Source of the DNA: Ustilaginoidea virens
Taxonomy: Eukaryota; Ascomycota; Sordariomycetes; Hypocreales; Clavicipitaceae
Direction of reading: 5' to 3'
DNA: 64,000 nt
Assembly: GCF_000687475.1 (NCBI RefSeq)
Contig: NC_057319.1
Location: 2,542,001 to 2,606,000, forward strand
The notes below the pieces were generated by a model. That model did not search any database. It was not told the origin of the DNA and saw nothing but the letters and a program-made list of their open reading frames with translations. This document shows, one piece after another, positions 13,259 through 23,666 of the stretch. The translations under genes and the position numbers were made by a program. The first letter of the stretch is position 1. Every line of letters starts with the position of its first letter.

Positions 13259-14133
13259 TCACTTGCCATCCCCGACGACGTACTCGGCAGCCACCCGCGC
13301 CCTCTCCATCCTCGCCACCACGGCCGGCATGTCCCTCTTGAGCCGCTGCAGCGCGTCGACGGCGGCCGCGAAGGCGCCCTCGACGGCGGCCTGCCGGTCC
13401 AGCGCCGCCACCGACAGCGCCGCCGCGCCCGCGCCCGCGGCCCTCCGCGCCAGCAGGGCCTTGCGCCGCTCCGCCTGCTCCTCGTCGCGGGCGACGCCCT
13501 CGCCCACCAGGCGGGCCTGCTGGGCCGCCGCCGCCGCGGGCACGCTGCGCTTCAGCGCGGCCACCTCCTCCAGCAGCTTCTCCTCGCGGGCGACGAGGTC
13601 CGCCACGCGCTGGCGCTTGCGCCCGTCAAAGGGCTCGTAGGCCACGGCCTCGGCCTCGGCCCCGCCGCCCGCCGCCCCCGCCAGGTGCGCCGGCGACACG
13701 GGCAGCCCGTTGATGGAGAGGTTGGGCAGGGCGAGCGCGAACGTCTGCTCGATGTACTAGAGCCCGAGAGTGGCGGGGGGCATGGTCAGCCGTTGCGGCT
13801 TGCGCCGAGGGGGGGGGGGGGGGGGGGGCAGAAGGCAGAAGGCAGAAGGCAGAAGGCAGAAGGCAGAAGGCAGAAGGCAGAAGGCAGAAGGCAGAAGGCA
13901 GAAGGCAGAAGGCAGAAGGCAAGGGGGTTGGTTCTTTCTTTTTTTTTTCGCCGTACCTGGTTGACCTGGGCTTCGATCTGGTTGCGGAGCTCGTCGTGGC
14001 GGTCGGCCTGCGGGAAGGCTTCGTTGACGCGGGCGGCCGCGGCGTGGCGGACGTTGGCGACGAGGTAGGCCAGGTCCTCGGGCGATTGGAGCTCGATCTT
14101 GCGCTGGACTTGGGACACGATGGACGAGTCCAT
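13259..14133 (-). CDS. MIS14: Kinetochore subunit MIS14/NSL1 (MIND/Mis12 complex)
   Basis: Two exons on the minus strand (14133-13957 and 13756-13259) encode 224 residues. MIS14/NSL1 is one of four subunits of the Mis12/MIND complex, which bridges centromeric chromatin to the Ndc80 complex at the outer kinetochore. Recognisable parts are the N-terminal [19 protein letters not shown] block, the ...[20 protein letters not shown] block formed across the splice, and [20 protein letters not shown] leading into a coiled coil. The donor is GTACGG and the acceptor CTAG; exon 1 is exactly 59 codons, so the join is in phase. The 200-nt intron is unusual: a 20-base G/C run and a heptamer minisatellite fill more than half of it. 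The C-terminal half is very Ala-rich and GC-rich. Assignment is confident. Confidence 0.88.
13827..13922. repeat. (GGCAGAA)n minisatellite inside the MIS14 intron
   Basis: About 13 nearly perfect 7-bp units directly follow a 20-base G-run (13809-13828). On the MIS14 sense strand the unit reads TTCTGCC, which provides pyrimidine-rich sequence upstream of the splice acceptor. Confidence 0.92.
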
Positions 14134-14210
14134 GGCTGGAGGGGGGGGGGCGCTGCTTGATGGTGTCGGCGGTGTCGGCGGTGTCGGCGGTGTTGGGCGA
14201 CGGGGTTGTT

Positions 14211-15003
14211 GTTTAAACGAGGGTACAGGTCAACCGACCTGTGTTCCCCCCTTGTCATCCGACCCCCCCATAATAACTTAACTGACCTAACCATTGCTGT
14301 GGGCTATACTCTTAATATAATTGGTTTATTAGGGAATAGTGGGTCAGGTCACTTTATATAGAAAACTATATGGAGAAGTACTTTCTCTGATATTTTACTA
14401 GGTTCTTAGGTAGGGGTACCTAGTAAAAGAAATTAAAGAAGTCACTTTCTTTAGAAAAATATAGGGAGAAGTACTTTCTCTGCTGTTTTATTAGGTTCTT
14501 ATGTAAGGGTACCTAGTAAGAATATTAAAGAAGTCATTTTTTTTGAAATATATATATAAAGGTACCTCTTTTTCTATCCCTAGTACCTAGATACTAGGTA
14601 CCTAGGTACTTAGTAGAAATATAAGAAGTCACTTTATATAGAAAAATATATATAAAGGTACTTTTTCTACGTATAGTACCTAAGGACCTAGGTACCTACC
14701 TAATAAAAGAAAGGAAGTCACTTTCGATATAAAAGTCTATATAAAGGTACTTTATCTACTTTTAATATTAGGTTCTTAGGTAGGGATACCTAGTAAAAAT
14801 ATAAGGGAAGTCACTCACTATAGAAAAATATATATAAAGATACTTATAGTCTAGTGGCTACTATAGATTAAGGGATCTACTACTATTTATTAGCGTATCT
14901 CTATATTAGGAAAGAGCATTGGTCAGGTCTGTTAAGTTATTATGGGGGGGTCGAATGACTAGGGGGGGGCATAGGTCGGTTGATATGTAGTCTCTGTTTA
15001 AAC
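14211..15003. mobile_element. MITE-like element with terminal inverted repeats and internal tandem units
   Basis: Both ends carry the palindrome GTTTAAAC (14211-14218 and 14996-15003). Inward from it, the left end (to about 14315) and the reverse complement of the right end (back to about 14905) align over roughly 90-100 bp. Shared blocks include TCAACCGACCT, GTCAT-CGACCCCCC and ATAATAACTTAA. The AT-rich interior has no reading frame. It is built from six diverged units of about 90-100 bp, each starting GTCACTTT or a near variant (14348, 14441, 14533, 14628, 14717, 14820). The structure fits a non-autonomous DNA transposon. I could not define a target-site duplication. It sits about 80 bp upstream of the MIS14 start codon. 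Confidence 0.75.
14348..14860 (+). repeat. Six diverged ~93-bp tandem units inside the TIR element
   Basis: Units start at 14348, 14441, 14533, 14628, 14717 and 14820, spacing 93, 92, 95, 89 and 103 bp. Each begins GTCACTT or a variant. It then has an A/T-rich core with AAAATATAT-like sequence and an AAGTACTTT or AAGGTACTTT block, and ends in a GGTACCTAGTA-type palindrome. Differences between units are mostly transitions. Confidence 0.8.
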
Positions 15004-15027
15004 CTCCAACTTGGTGGTGATGGGGAG

Positions 15028-15121
15028 GTGTCACATGACCTTACCTATATAGGCACTCCACCATCATTTATCCTAGCTTAGCTCAATCAAGCCTCCTTCA
15101 TATCACATCGTGCCCCTCACA
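15028..15121 (+). repeat. Dispersed repeat, copy A
   Basis: This ~94-bp segment matches the reverse complement of 61604-61695 at roughly 80-85% identity by eye. Conserved blocks are TGTCACATGACCTTACCTAT, TCCTAGCTTAG, AATCAAGCCTC and TCGTGCCCCTCACA. It lies between the TIR element and the decayed reading frame, and carries a CCTATATAGG TATA-like sequence, so it may be the 5' end or promoter of the element that held that frame. Confidence 0.75.
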
Positions 15122-15997
15122 GTTCGAAAGTCCCGCTAGAACCTCGACGATATTGCCGAGAAATACAGAAAAGATAGTGCGGAAATTCTCTTGGCAAAGC
15201 ATTTCCTCTCTCATCGGAAGACTCTACCCCTGCATATCATCGCAATGGCAACGCCCGACCAAGTTCTATCGGGATTGAACTTCGGAGGATCATTAGCTCT
15301 ACCCTCTAATAACTTACTCACCAAAAGCCTCCCCGACAAATGCGACCCAAACGACCCTGATCCACTCCTTACCGCAACCATCGCTAAAATGGTATAGGGC
15401 ACACTCGACCGAAACTCTAAATAGCAGGGCATATACACAGTTCACAAGCAAATCTTAGACGACATCCCATAATGCCCTACTTCTATCGTTGATGCATAGA
15501 AAGCTTCTTATCCAGATAAGGTCACCCAGACCAAGAAAAGGAAGCGATTGCAGCCATCGATCGAGACCCCTATTAAGCAGCCTAATATAGACTCGACCAA
15601 CCTAGCCCTGCCGGTTCCAGACGTGCTATTCCCCCTCCCCGACGTCCCGTTCCTAGCGGCTCCCCAGCTCCCGCTGTTATAGACTGTTTTGCTGGTGCCG
15701 CCGGAATTCGTCACCACACTCGTCAACCACACTAACGCCATCCTTCAATATGCTGCGATGATACCAGATTACATCGCCGCACTCAACGCCCACACTAATG
15801 CGTTAAAAGCGAACGCCAATATATCGACACGGGCGAACGCTAATACGCCAACACAAGCGACCGCCAACACATCGATACGGGCGAACGCCAACACATCGAG
15901 CACTCCTACCATAGTCCTCCGTAGGAATAAAAAGACAAAGAACGTAGTACTATCGACCCCGTCTACTGACGACTTTTGGCACTCTAATGCGGAATAA
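15107..15997 (+). pseudogene. Decayed reading frame with RIP-type stop codons
   Basis: One frame stays coding-like from about 15107 to the stop at 15995. It is broken by six stops: TAG 15137, TAG 15395, TAG 15422, TAA 15470, TAG 15497 and TAG 15680. Each becomes a Gln codon (CAG or CAA) by reversing a single C-to-T change at CpA, the classic RIP context. No frameshift is needed. The translation has a basic KKRKR stretch, a hydrophobic Pro/Leu segment and short repeats around NANTST/RANAN near the end. I do not recognise the family. A retroelement gag-like or element-borne accessory gene is possible, but no reverse transcriptase, transposase or integrase motif is present. Confidence 0.7.
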
Positions 15998-16472
15998 GAT
16001 GGATTCGATAGATTCGCGATGGACTTAAGGAATGTATTTTGCTAGCTGATGAGCTAATCACGATTCGATGTTTTGTAATGATGACTCGACGTGGGCGTCG
16101 ATTTCTTTTTCAGTGGCGGCATCTGTCACCCTACGTGACATGATGATATAACGCACGTGACATAGAACTAGATATATAGCTTTGCGTCTACGCATATCGT
16201 AGACTGAATAACCAAGCCTATTATATCCCATACATATGAGCCTACGATCGTGACAGGAGGATAAGATGGGGAGGAACGTTGCGCGCCAGCAAGCTTCTGA
16301 TTGGTCACTCGGAGGATTTGTTCTACCGGCCAGCTCCAACCCAGCTCTAACCCAGCTCTAACCTCTAACCCAGCCCTAGGCAGCCTAGCAAACGCCGCAG
16401 AGTCGCCTCGCCTCGCCTCGCCATCCGTGCTTTGCGCCCCTTGGCCCTCTATGTACATGGAAACAGGAGGAG

Positions 16473-16507
<35 letters not shown>

Positions 16508-16599
16508 AGAGAGAGTGACAGAGAGAAGGAAGGGGGTCCCACCTCCCAAATACATATCCAAATCGACGCCCCGTGTCGCCTTCTCTCTCCCTCTCTCTC
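15998..16599. other. Flank of the repeat island and 3' region of the GT31-like gene
   Basis: No gene seen. AT-rich sequence continues to about 16260, with ACGTGACAT-type repeats near 16133-16164 that probably belong to the decayed element. Unique GC-richer sequence then resumes. A short (AGCTCTAACCC)n array lies at 16333-16372, and an A-run of 32 (16473-16504) followed by (GA)n marks the 3' end of the minus-strand glycosyltransferase. Confidence 0.55.
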
Positions 16600-18425
16600 T
16601 CAACGGTCCTTGACCGGCCACTCCGTCGGCTGCTGGCACTCGTCGTGCTCCTTGACCCATTGCCGGATCCGGTCGACCTTCCAGCCGCTGTATACCCGCT
16701 TGCCCGCGTCGTCCTCCTTCTTGGTCGCGAAGCCGAGCCTGATGACGCGCCCGATGCCGCAGACGCCGTCCAGGTACCGGTACTGGAAGCAGTCGCCAAA
16801 CGAGTCGCACGCCTTGCTGCAGTCCTCGTGGCTCCTGTGCGCCGCCTGCTCCGCGTCCGACAGGCCGTCCTTTCTGATCCTGTTGGGCAGCTCCCACCAC
16901 TCGTCGTTCTGCCTCGCCTTGGGGTCGACGTCGGGACCGGCGTAAAAGACGTCTTCGCTGCCATTGTCCCAGTTGGGCTCCAACGCTCGGAGATGCGGCT
17001 CGAAAAAGCGGTGGAAGAGGTCCTTGATCTTGAGCTCTTTCCCGGACTTGACCAGTTCCCTCTCCAGCGCGTGCACGTCGTTGATGTTCTGGGCCACCAG
17101 CTTGTGCAGCGTAATCACGGGCTGGCACCATTGTTTGTCGCTGTAGCTGAGCGTGTTGGGCTTCCTGCCATTGAAAAACGGCCACTGATGATTGTTTTTG
17201 CAGTACCCGTCTTGTCAGCCAAACAGCAAACCTTTTTTTTTTGTCCCCCCCCCCCCCCCCCCCCCCGGCAAGGCCGTGGGGATTGTGAGTTCAGTTCCAA
17301 GCAAGCCGGGAGGGGAAGGAAGCTTCAGAAGGGCGTCGGAAACACGTCGGAAAACGTCAATCGGAAAACGTCGCAACGTACCATGTTCTCGGGCGGATGC
17401 TTCTGCTCCTTCTGCACAATGTCGCTCCACATTATGTCGCCGCAGCAGTGCTTGGTCAGCGCCTCGTCGTACTGGTTCCCAAACCCCTTCCTGCCATGCA
17501 ACATGGAGTGCATGAGGGCTTGAGACATCAAGTACCCAGAACCGCCATGCGCGAACGGGAACGTGCCCGAGTACTCGATGCTGCCGATGTAGTGATGCTT
17601 TGCGGGATCCGCGTGGGGAAGCCACTTGATCAGGTTTTCGAAGCTGACGTACGTGTCGGCGTCGATGAACATGTACCAGTCATGATGCGGTCGCATTTGG
17701 TAGGCGCGCTCGGCGATGTGCGTGTTCTTGTACTTGTCGAGATTCCAGCCCTCGCTGCCCACGTCGTACATCTTGTTGCATTCGTCGTGCGCGATGAGGC
17801 AGTGCTTTTGGCGCCGATAGATTTCAAAGTCTGCGTTGGTCTTCTTGATGCCGTCCAGAACAAACTCGAGACTGTCGTAGACGGCATGGCCGGTGACTGT
17901 CTCGGCCATGTCGCTGAAGATGAGCACGTTGTCGGCGGGCAGACACTTGAGCATCGTCATGAAGTGCGTAGGAAGTCTCCTGTAAGTCTCGGAAGCGCCC
18001 GTCTTTAGGAGGACCAGAACCTTTGAGGTGTCGGGGAAGTGCGCGCACTCGCCGCCGTCGTCGTCGTCGTCATGGGCAAGAGTGTGGTTTTGACCTTGGC
18101 GCGGAGGCTGGGTCTGGTTCTGGTTCTGAGCCTGGGTTTGGTGGTGAGGCTCCTCCTGGGCATGGTGCTGAGGCTGGGCCTTGTCCTTGTTCTTTCCACA
18201 GAGGCCTGGGACTCTCGAGTAGTGAGCTCGGCACAGCCGGTCTCCTTGCCTCAGCGTGCCGGCTATTAGGATGAGAAGGAAAACGGCGAGCGACAAGACG
18301 ACAATCTTCCTCGACCTTGGCGACGCGGCCGCACAAGAGATGGGCGAAGCCGACCGCTTCTCGGACGTCGTCAAAAGGCCGTTCATTGCCGAAACCCGCC
18401 AGGAAGCAGAGCAAAATCGAGACAT
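16600..18425 (-). CDS. Type II membrane glycosyltransferase, GT31-like
   Basis: Two exons (18425-17382 and 17184-16600) encode 542 residues. A single transmembrane helix at about residues 41-57 follows a short basic N-terminus, giving type II Golgi topology. A Gln/His-rich and Asp-rich stem leads to the catalytic domain. That domain contains the metal-binding DXD motif in FIDADTYVSFENL (Asp255, Asp257), then GSGYLMSQALMH and a CCGDIMWSD block, as in fungal proteins often placed in GT31 or near DUF604. The C-terminal exon is Cys-rich with a CFQYRYLDGVCGIG segment. The donor is GTACGT. I chose the acceptor ATCATCAG because frames upstream of it hit a TGA or lose phase; the 197-nt intron contains a 22-base C-run. 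The substrate sugar cannot be told from sequence. Confidence 0.82.
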
Positions 18426-20638
18426 CAAGTTTGTGCGGAAGCAGGAAGCAGGAAGCAGTTGCGGAGGGAAGGGTCATCATCATCATCCAACAGGGCCCCT
18501 TCGCCCCCCCACTCCTTTCGGATGGAAAGCCTTTCGGGAAGGGGGGGGGGGGGGGTTGATGAAAAAAAAAATGGACTAATGATACACAAAAAGGACCAAG
18601 GATGGCCGGGCAGCCGGGCAGCCGGGCAGCCGGGCGACGGGGCGACAAATCCCGCAAAGCCGAGCTCTCCCAGGGAATCGGGGAGCACTCAGGGTAACCC
18701 GTTGTTCCAGCATGGTCGGAAATGAGCTTCACTCATTTCGCACGGGGGCCCGTTTTGCTCGAGAGGCGGGAGCATCTCGTTGGTCAGCTCGCGATTTACT
18801 GAGGAGACCTGAGGAGACGTTGGCAGGGGTTGTGCGAGCTGAGCTGACTTGTGGTTTCCGACTCGGTCGAGGGCAGGCCGCAGGGGGGGCAGCATCCGGG
18901 AAACCCGGGCGACGACGAACACATGCTGCAGCCATGAATAGGAGGAGAGGGGCTTCACCGTGAGCCAGGCGTCGGCATCGATGCCGGCGTCGATGTCGGT
19001 GGTGTTTTTGGTGGTGTTTTTGGTGGTGTTGCTGATGGAAGACGACGACTTGTATTTTCGTCGCCTTTTCCCCCAGGCGGAAACGTTGGAAACCGATTTT
19101 CCACCCGACACCCGACACCCGACACCCGACACCCGTCGACACGCCCGTCCGTCACACTGGGGCGAGCAGGGGGCAGCAGCCCGTGCTCGTACAGTACATG
19201 CACTGTGCGGCAGCATGGTCCCTGCTGTGACTAGCCCGTTTTGGGGTAGCGCACGCTTCGTCAGCGGCGCCTCATATGGATCTAACGATTCACAGCTGAC
19301 AGCCCTATCTCGGCAAGCCACGCTGACCGTGTTACGCCACTTCCAATGGTGACGAATGTATGTACCTAGGTATGTACGGAGTAGGTATAGGTACCTTACC
19401 TGGCAGCAGCGTAAGCAGCTGGCTACATACCAAGGTCAAGATCTTGTATGCGGCGATGCGAGTTGAGTGAGGCTTCCGACAAGGGCAACCAGACAGACCC
19501 TGCGTGTCCAGTCCAAGCACCAAGCACCAAGCACCAAGCACCGACGGCTATGTGAGACGGTGGAGTCTGGACTCACCGCCGATCAGACCTCGGCAACGAC
19601 GACGACGACGACGACGAGTCTTGTTCAAACGCCCGAGGGCGGCTTTTCCGACCAAGCTGCCGCACAGGACGTCATGTCCTTGCGGGTCCGCCATGACTCA
19701 CTCGCTGCCTTGACGACGCGTATCAAAACGAGAAAACTGGGCACCAAGAATACCCGAGTTGTCTGTTCACGTACCTGGCGTGTCTGGAGTCTGGAGTCTG
19801 GAGTCTGGAGTCTGGAGTCTGGACCACAGTGGAGCACCGACATCGCTGCTGCGTATTGGGCTTGACCAGACATCACCCAGCGACCAAAATGGGAACAAAG
19901 CGGTTGCTTTCGTTCGTGCCATGCTTGGCCATCCAGTCTCCATTCCAGCTGGACCATACAAAAGTCTAGTCTACCTAAGCTACCTATGGACGTCAAGGAG
20001 AGGATCAGAGCAAGAGTAACTAACCTATATGAATAACGACTTGATTTGACAACAAAAAAACTCCAGGAGCTCCGTGACCCGTGATCCGTCTTCCTCCAAG
20101 GTCCAGCCAGAACCTTTTGAGCAATTTCCCGCTACAACTGCCAGCCGGGTGTGCTTGCGTTTCCTACGCTTGCCGACCACCCGGAACCTCCTCACTGTAC
20201 CCATCAGTCGAGATTCGGCTTCCAACAAGGGCCCAGTTAAAAATTGCGTTCCTTGACACCGTGATTGATAAAGCCCTTCAACAATCTTTCAGCCGAGCCG
20301 TGCAAACCGCAGAAAGAAAACAGAAAAAGAAGAAAAGAAAAAGGGGGGGGGGGGGGGGGGAGGGTGAAACAGCAAGAAAATACACCATCTGCACCGCATC
20401 TTGATTACAGGCGGAAATATGAGATGACAAAAGGAAAGCAAGAGGGCAAAAACAAAGAGACAGAGGAGAACGTAAAATCGTCGTGATGAACCGTGAAAAA
20501 ATTGTGAAGGAAAAAAAAAAAAAGAAAAAAAGCAACTCAAGTTTGGCTGGATTATTCAGAGCGCTTAAGCCTTTGGACGAAACCGCAATCCAACTGAAGA
20601 ACCCAGGCGCCGCAAAAGGGTCCCAGACCCTAGACTCG

Positions 20639-20675
<37 letters not shown>

Positions 20676-20696
20676 GAAGCCCCTTTTTCAACCGGC
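18426..20696. other. Repeat-rich intergenic region
   Basis: No gene supported. It holds four GCCGGGCA units (18604-18640), (TGGTGTTTT)n (about 18999-19030), ACCCGACACCCGAC repeats (19098-19135), (CTGGAGT)n (19782-19823), an 18-base G-run (20343-20360) and a 31-base A-run (20644-20674). One TACGGAGTA copy lies at 19375-19383. Open frames through this stretch are low-complexity and contain no domain. Confidence 0.55.
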
Positions 20697-21544
20697 CTAT
20701 TGAGGGAGCATGTTTCGGGATTCTTCGTCGCTGAGAACGATTTCATGGACCGGCTCCCGTTGATTTTCGAGCGGCACGTAGTCGCAATCCATGTACGAGG
20801 GAAGGAAGATTTCTGCAGCGCATTTCGTTAGCTGCTCGCCGCTAGGAGAGGAGAGTGATGCATCAAGGAAATAGACCAACCTGGATTCCAGACAAAGCCC
20901 TGGCTAGAGGAGAGGTACGAGATCTAGGACGAGGCACGTTAGCCGGGTTGGTGGGCGTCAACATGTGAGTGCGGAAGTGACAAACCAATCGCGGTGGTCC
21001 ATCAGGGTCGCCAATATTGATGACGGTGCTTTCCTGCTTTGAAATAGAAGAGCCTACACGGCTTGTCAGCCCCATACCGCTTGAGATGCCTGGCCGTCTA
21101 ACAACAGATCCCCACGGGAGGGGAAAGGGGAAGGGGAAGGGGCATGGGAAATGGGAAATGGGAAATGGGGCCATGGTGAATGAGGGCAATGAGGGCATTG
21201 AGGGCATGTGAGTGAGGGCATGACAGCCATGAGGCGGGCAGTTATGGCGCAAAGAGCCAAAGTGCATGGTGCGGGTTGGTGATGGCAGGGGGCTGGCTGC
21301 ACCCGGAATCACGGAATCGCGGAATCACGGGGCAAGGGGCCAGAACAATGACGGGCGACTAACTCAGTAAGCTGGGCCGTCGGGCATGCAGCAACTTTGT
21401 GTTTGGGCTCGGCGAAGGTGACGAAGGTGGATGAAAGCTGGAGAAGGGGCTCATCGAGGAGCTAGCCATGGCCTTGGAGGGCGAGTGAAAAGTCCTGGGC
21501 GAAGCCGATGATCGGCCAGTCGGGATGGTGATGGATGATGACAT
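20697..21544 (-). CDS. Small four-exon protein of unknown function (135 aa)
   Basis: I assembled this gene from four short exons: 21544-21364, 21053-20986, 20923-20881 and 20812-20697. Every junction is GT-AG (donors GTTAGT, GTTTGT, GTTGGT), phases run 1, 0, 1, and CTGAC or GCTAAC branch sites precede the acceptors. The product has a Ser/Pro-rich N-terminal half ending in an RRPSLLSSS motif that looks like a basophilic kinase site. A compact C-terminal half follows, with INIGDPDGPPR, SSSQGFVWNPEIFLPSY and an acidic VHEIVLSDEES tail. The C-terminal half reads like a conserved domain, but I do not recognise the family. Intron 1 (310 nt) contains GGGAAATGG and GAGGGCAT short repeats. Its neighbours are non-coding for over 2 kb on both sides. 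Coding status is inferred from the consistent splicing. Confidence 0.68.
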
Positions 21545-23666
21545 GACCGAGGCTGGCCGAGGCAGGCCGAGTATGTTGGCAAAAGAGGCGACGACGGTTT
21601 CTTTTCATGTACGGCTGAGCCAGCTGGCGGCACGGGGCAGCAAAGTTGACGGCGTTTTTTTTTTTTTTTTTTTTTTTTTTTTGGTTTTTGGCGTGGGGGG
21701 GGGGAGGGAAGGGGAGCGAGGATGATACAAGACGGGCGGCGCGAGGCAGAAAGTGACCAAGTGGTGGTTTGTTGGAGGGAAGCAAAGTTGAGGTTGGTGG
21801 TGGCTATCGGCAGTGACGAGGAGGTGAGGTGGTGGTTCGCTGCAGGCTGGACGCTGACTGGCCAGTGGCTGAACAGGCTGGCACTTTGTGACGGGGGGGC
21901 CGTGGGCCGTGGGCCGTGGGCCGTTGGGTTGGGGGGGGGGGAGAGGGGCGGCTGGACGGGTCTGGTGTCTGTGTGTCTGGTGTCTGTGTCTGTGCCTATG
22001 TCTGTCTGTGTCTGGCCGTCTGGTCTGGTTAAATTTGGGGAACGGGCGGCAAAGGCGAGAGGCGGCAGCAATGGTTACAGTGCAGTCAGTTGTGTGGGAA
22101 AAACGGAATACATGTCAATACGTCAAAGGTTACGGATACAAAGATGACAAAGGGTTGCTGCAGCGGGCTGCTCCGTACCTGGTAGGAGGTAGTGAGTAGT
22201 ATCTGCTAGAGCCAAAGCCGTCGGAGGCTGACAAGGCAACAAGGCATCAAGGCATCAGACCAGACCAGACCAGACCAGACACCAGACCAGACACCAGACC
22301 AGACACCAGACCAGACGCTGGCTGCCAGAATGCAGTTGAGAACATAATGACATACTGGACATTAGTTGTCAATTTACTCCGTACAGCTGGGTTGACAGCG
22401 ACAACCAAGCAGGGTCCGTCCAGGGGTTCGACACCTGCCAGCCCAGCCATCCCCCCCCCACCCCCAGGCCTTTTTATTTTTGTCTTTTTCGTGTGCCCGC
22501 CCGGGCGCCAAGCTGCCAGTTGCCAAGTTGCCGTGCGGCTTGCTACGGGAGTACGGAGTGCGGAGTGCAGAGTGCAGAGTGCAGAGTGCCCGCCCGGCAA
22601 TTCCCAAAGAAAGTAAAGGCATCAACTGGTCTGGTCGGTCGTCTGTCTTTGGAAGCAACGAACCAGAGCACGGTATCCGTTCCGTACTTGTCTCTAACTG
22701 TGCCTCGGAAGTTCCGGCTCAACAAGTGCCTCCTGGTGCCTCTGCCTCTGCCTCTGCCTCTGCCGCTGCCGCTGCCGCTGCCGCTGCCGCTGCTCGACCG
22801 TGGGGGCGGCTGGAGGATAAACATCAGATCAATGGCTCCATGCCTCCCGTCACTGGCCAGAGTGTTGTAGAGACGATCCACTGAGTGACATGCAGCCAGC
22901 CCATCCAGACTCCAGAGTGTGCGGTCGCAGTTGGCAGGAGAGGTTGACATCAATTGACAGGACCGAGTGCTTCCTGCCTGTCAGCTGTCACCCTACTGAC
23001 TTGCTTGCTTGCTGCCCGCCATTCCAGGCCGCACTCGCAGCTCGCGTGCTCCGCTCCGTTACGGAAATGCCCGAGTATCGGACGGCGGGGATCCAATCCA
23101 TGATGGACCGGCAAATAGGCAAGGTAGGTAGGTAGGTAGGTAGGTCAGGTACCTACCTAGGTTAGGTACCCAAGTCAAAGGGGATCAGACAGACCTCGAG
23201 ACACGCCAAGGAACAAACGAGAGCAGGCTGGCCTTGATTTCATTGGCGCTGGCATCTTCCAGAGTTCACGCAGCCCGCCATTCTCAAGTGGTCAAAGGCA
23301 AAGGAAGCCCCCCCACGTGACTCATCACGCGGGCGACCGAGCCAAGTCGCCAAGTCGTCGTCAAGTCGTTACTAAGCCGGCAGCTCCCTTGCAAAGCTTG
23401 CTCCGTTCAAGTCTTCAAGTCCGTCCGTTACGTGCTCCGTTGACGCCTCGCCTCGCCTCGCCTCGCCTCCTCGTCAAAAAACGCCCCGTATCCTTGGCCA
23501 GCAAAATCCCCTCCTGCAGCCATCAACCCGTCAACCCCTCGCCCTTCGTCTAGCAAGTCTGTATCCCCTTCGCCAGCGAAATCCTCGACTTGACGCCCAC
23601 GCCCACGCCCACGCCCACGCCCGCGCAATCCGCTGCGCTCCAGCCAACAACCCAAAACAACACACA
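21545..23666. promoter_or_regulatory. Divergent intergenic region between the 135-aa gene and RPT3
   Basis: No further gene supported. It contains a 28-base T-run (21655-21682), (GGGCCGT)n near 21897-21923, GTGTCTG repeats (21964-22015), (ACCAG)n (22257-22314), GGAGTGC/AGAGTGC repeats (22551-22588), (CTGCCT/CTGCCG)n (22739-22793) and a GGTAGGTA cluster (23122-23150). One TACTCCGTA copy is at 22375-22383. The stretch before RPT3 has GCCTC repeats (23445-23470) and CGCCCACGC repeats (23595-23625). I looked for the yeast proteasome element GGTGGCAAA and did not find it. Confidence 0.55.

Noticed and set aside
13827..13922. Regular short repeats that might suggest a CRISPR array
   Set aside because: Seven-base units without spacers inside a eukaryotic intron; a minisatellite, not CRISPR.
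13106..14068. 320-codon plus-strand frame through AGAAGCA and GGCAGAA repeats
   Set aside because: Low-complexity translation, antisense to MIS14, and explained by repeats.
21451..22071. 206-codon minus-strand frame upstream of the 135-aa gene
   Set aside because: Pro/Lys/Thr-rich translation of simple repeats (GTGTCTG, poly-A) and out of frame with the conserved exon.
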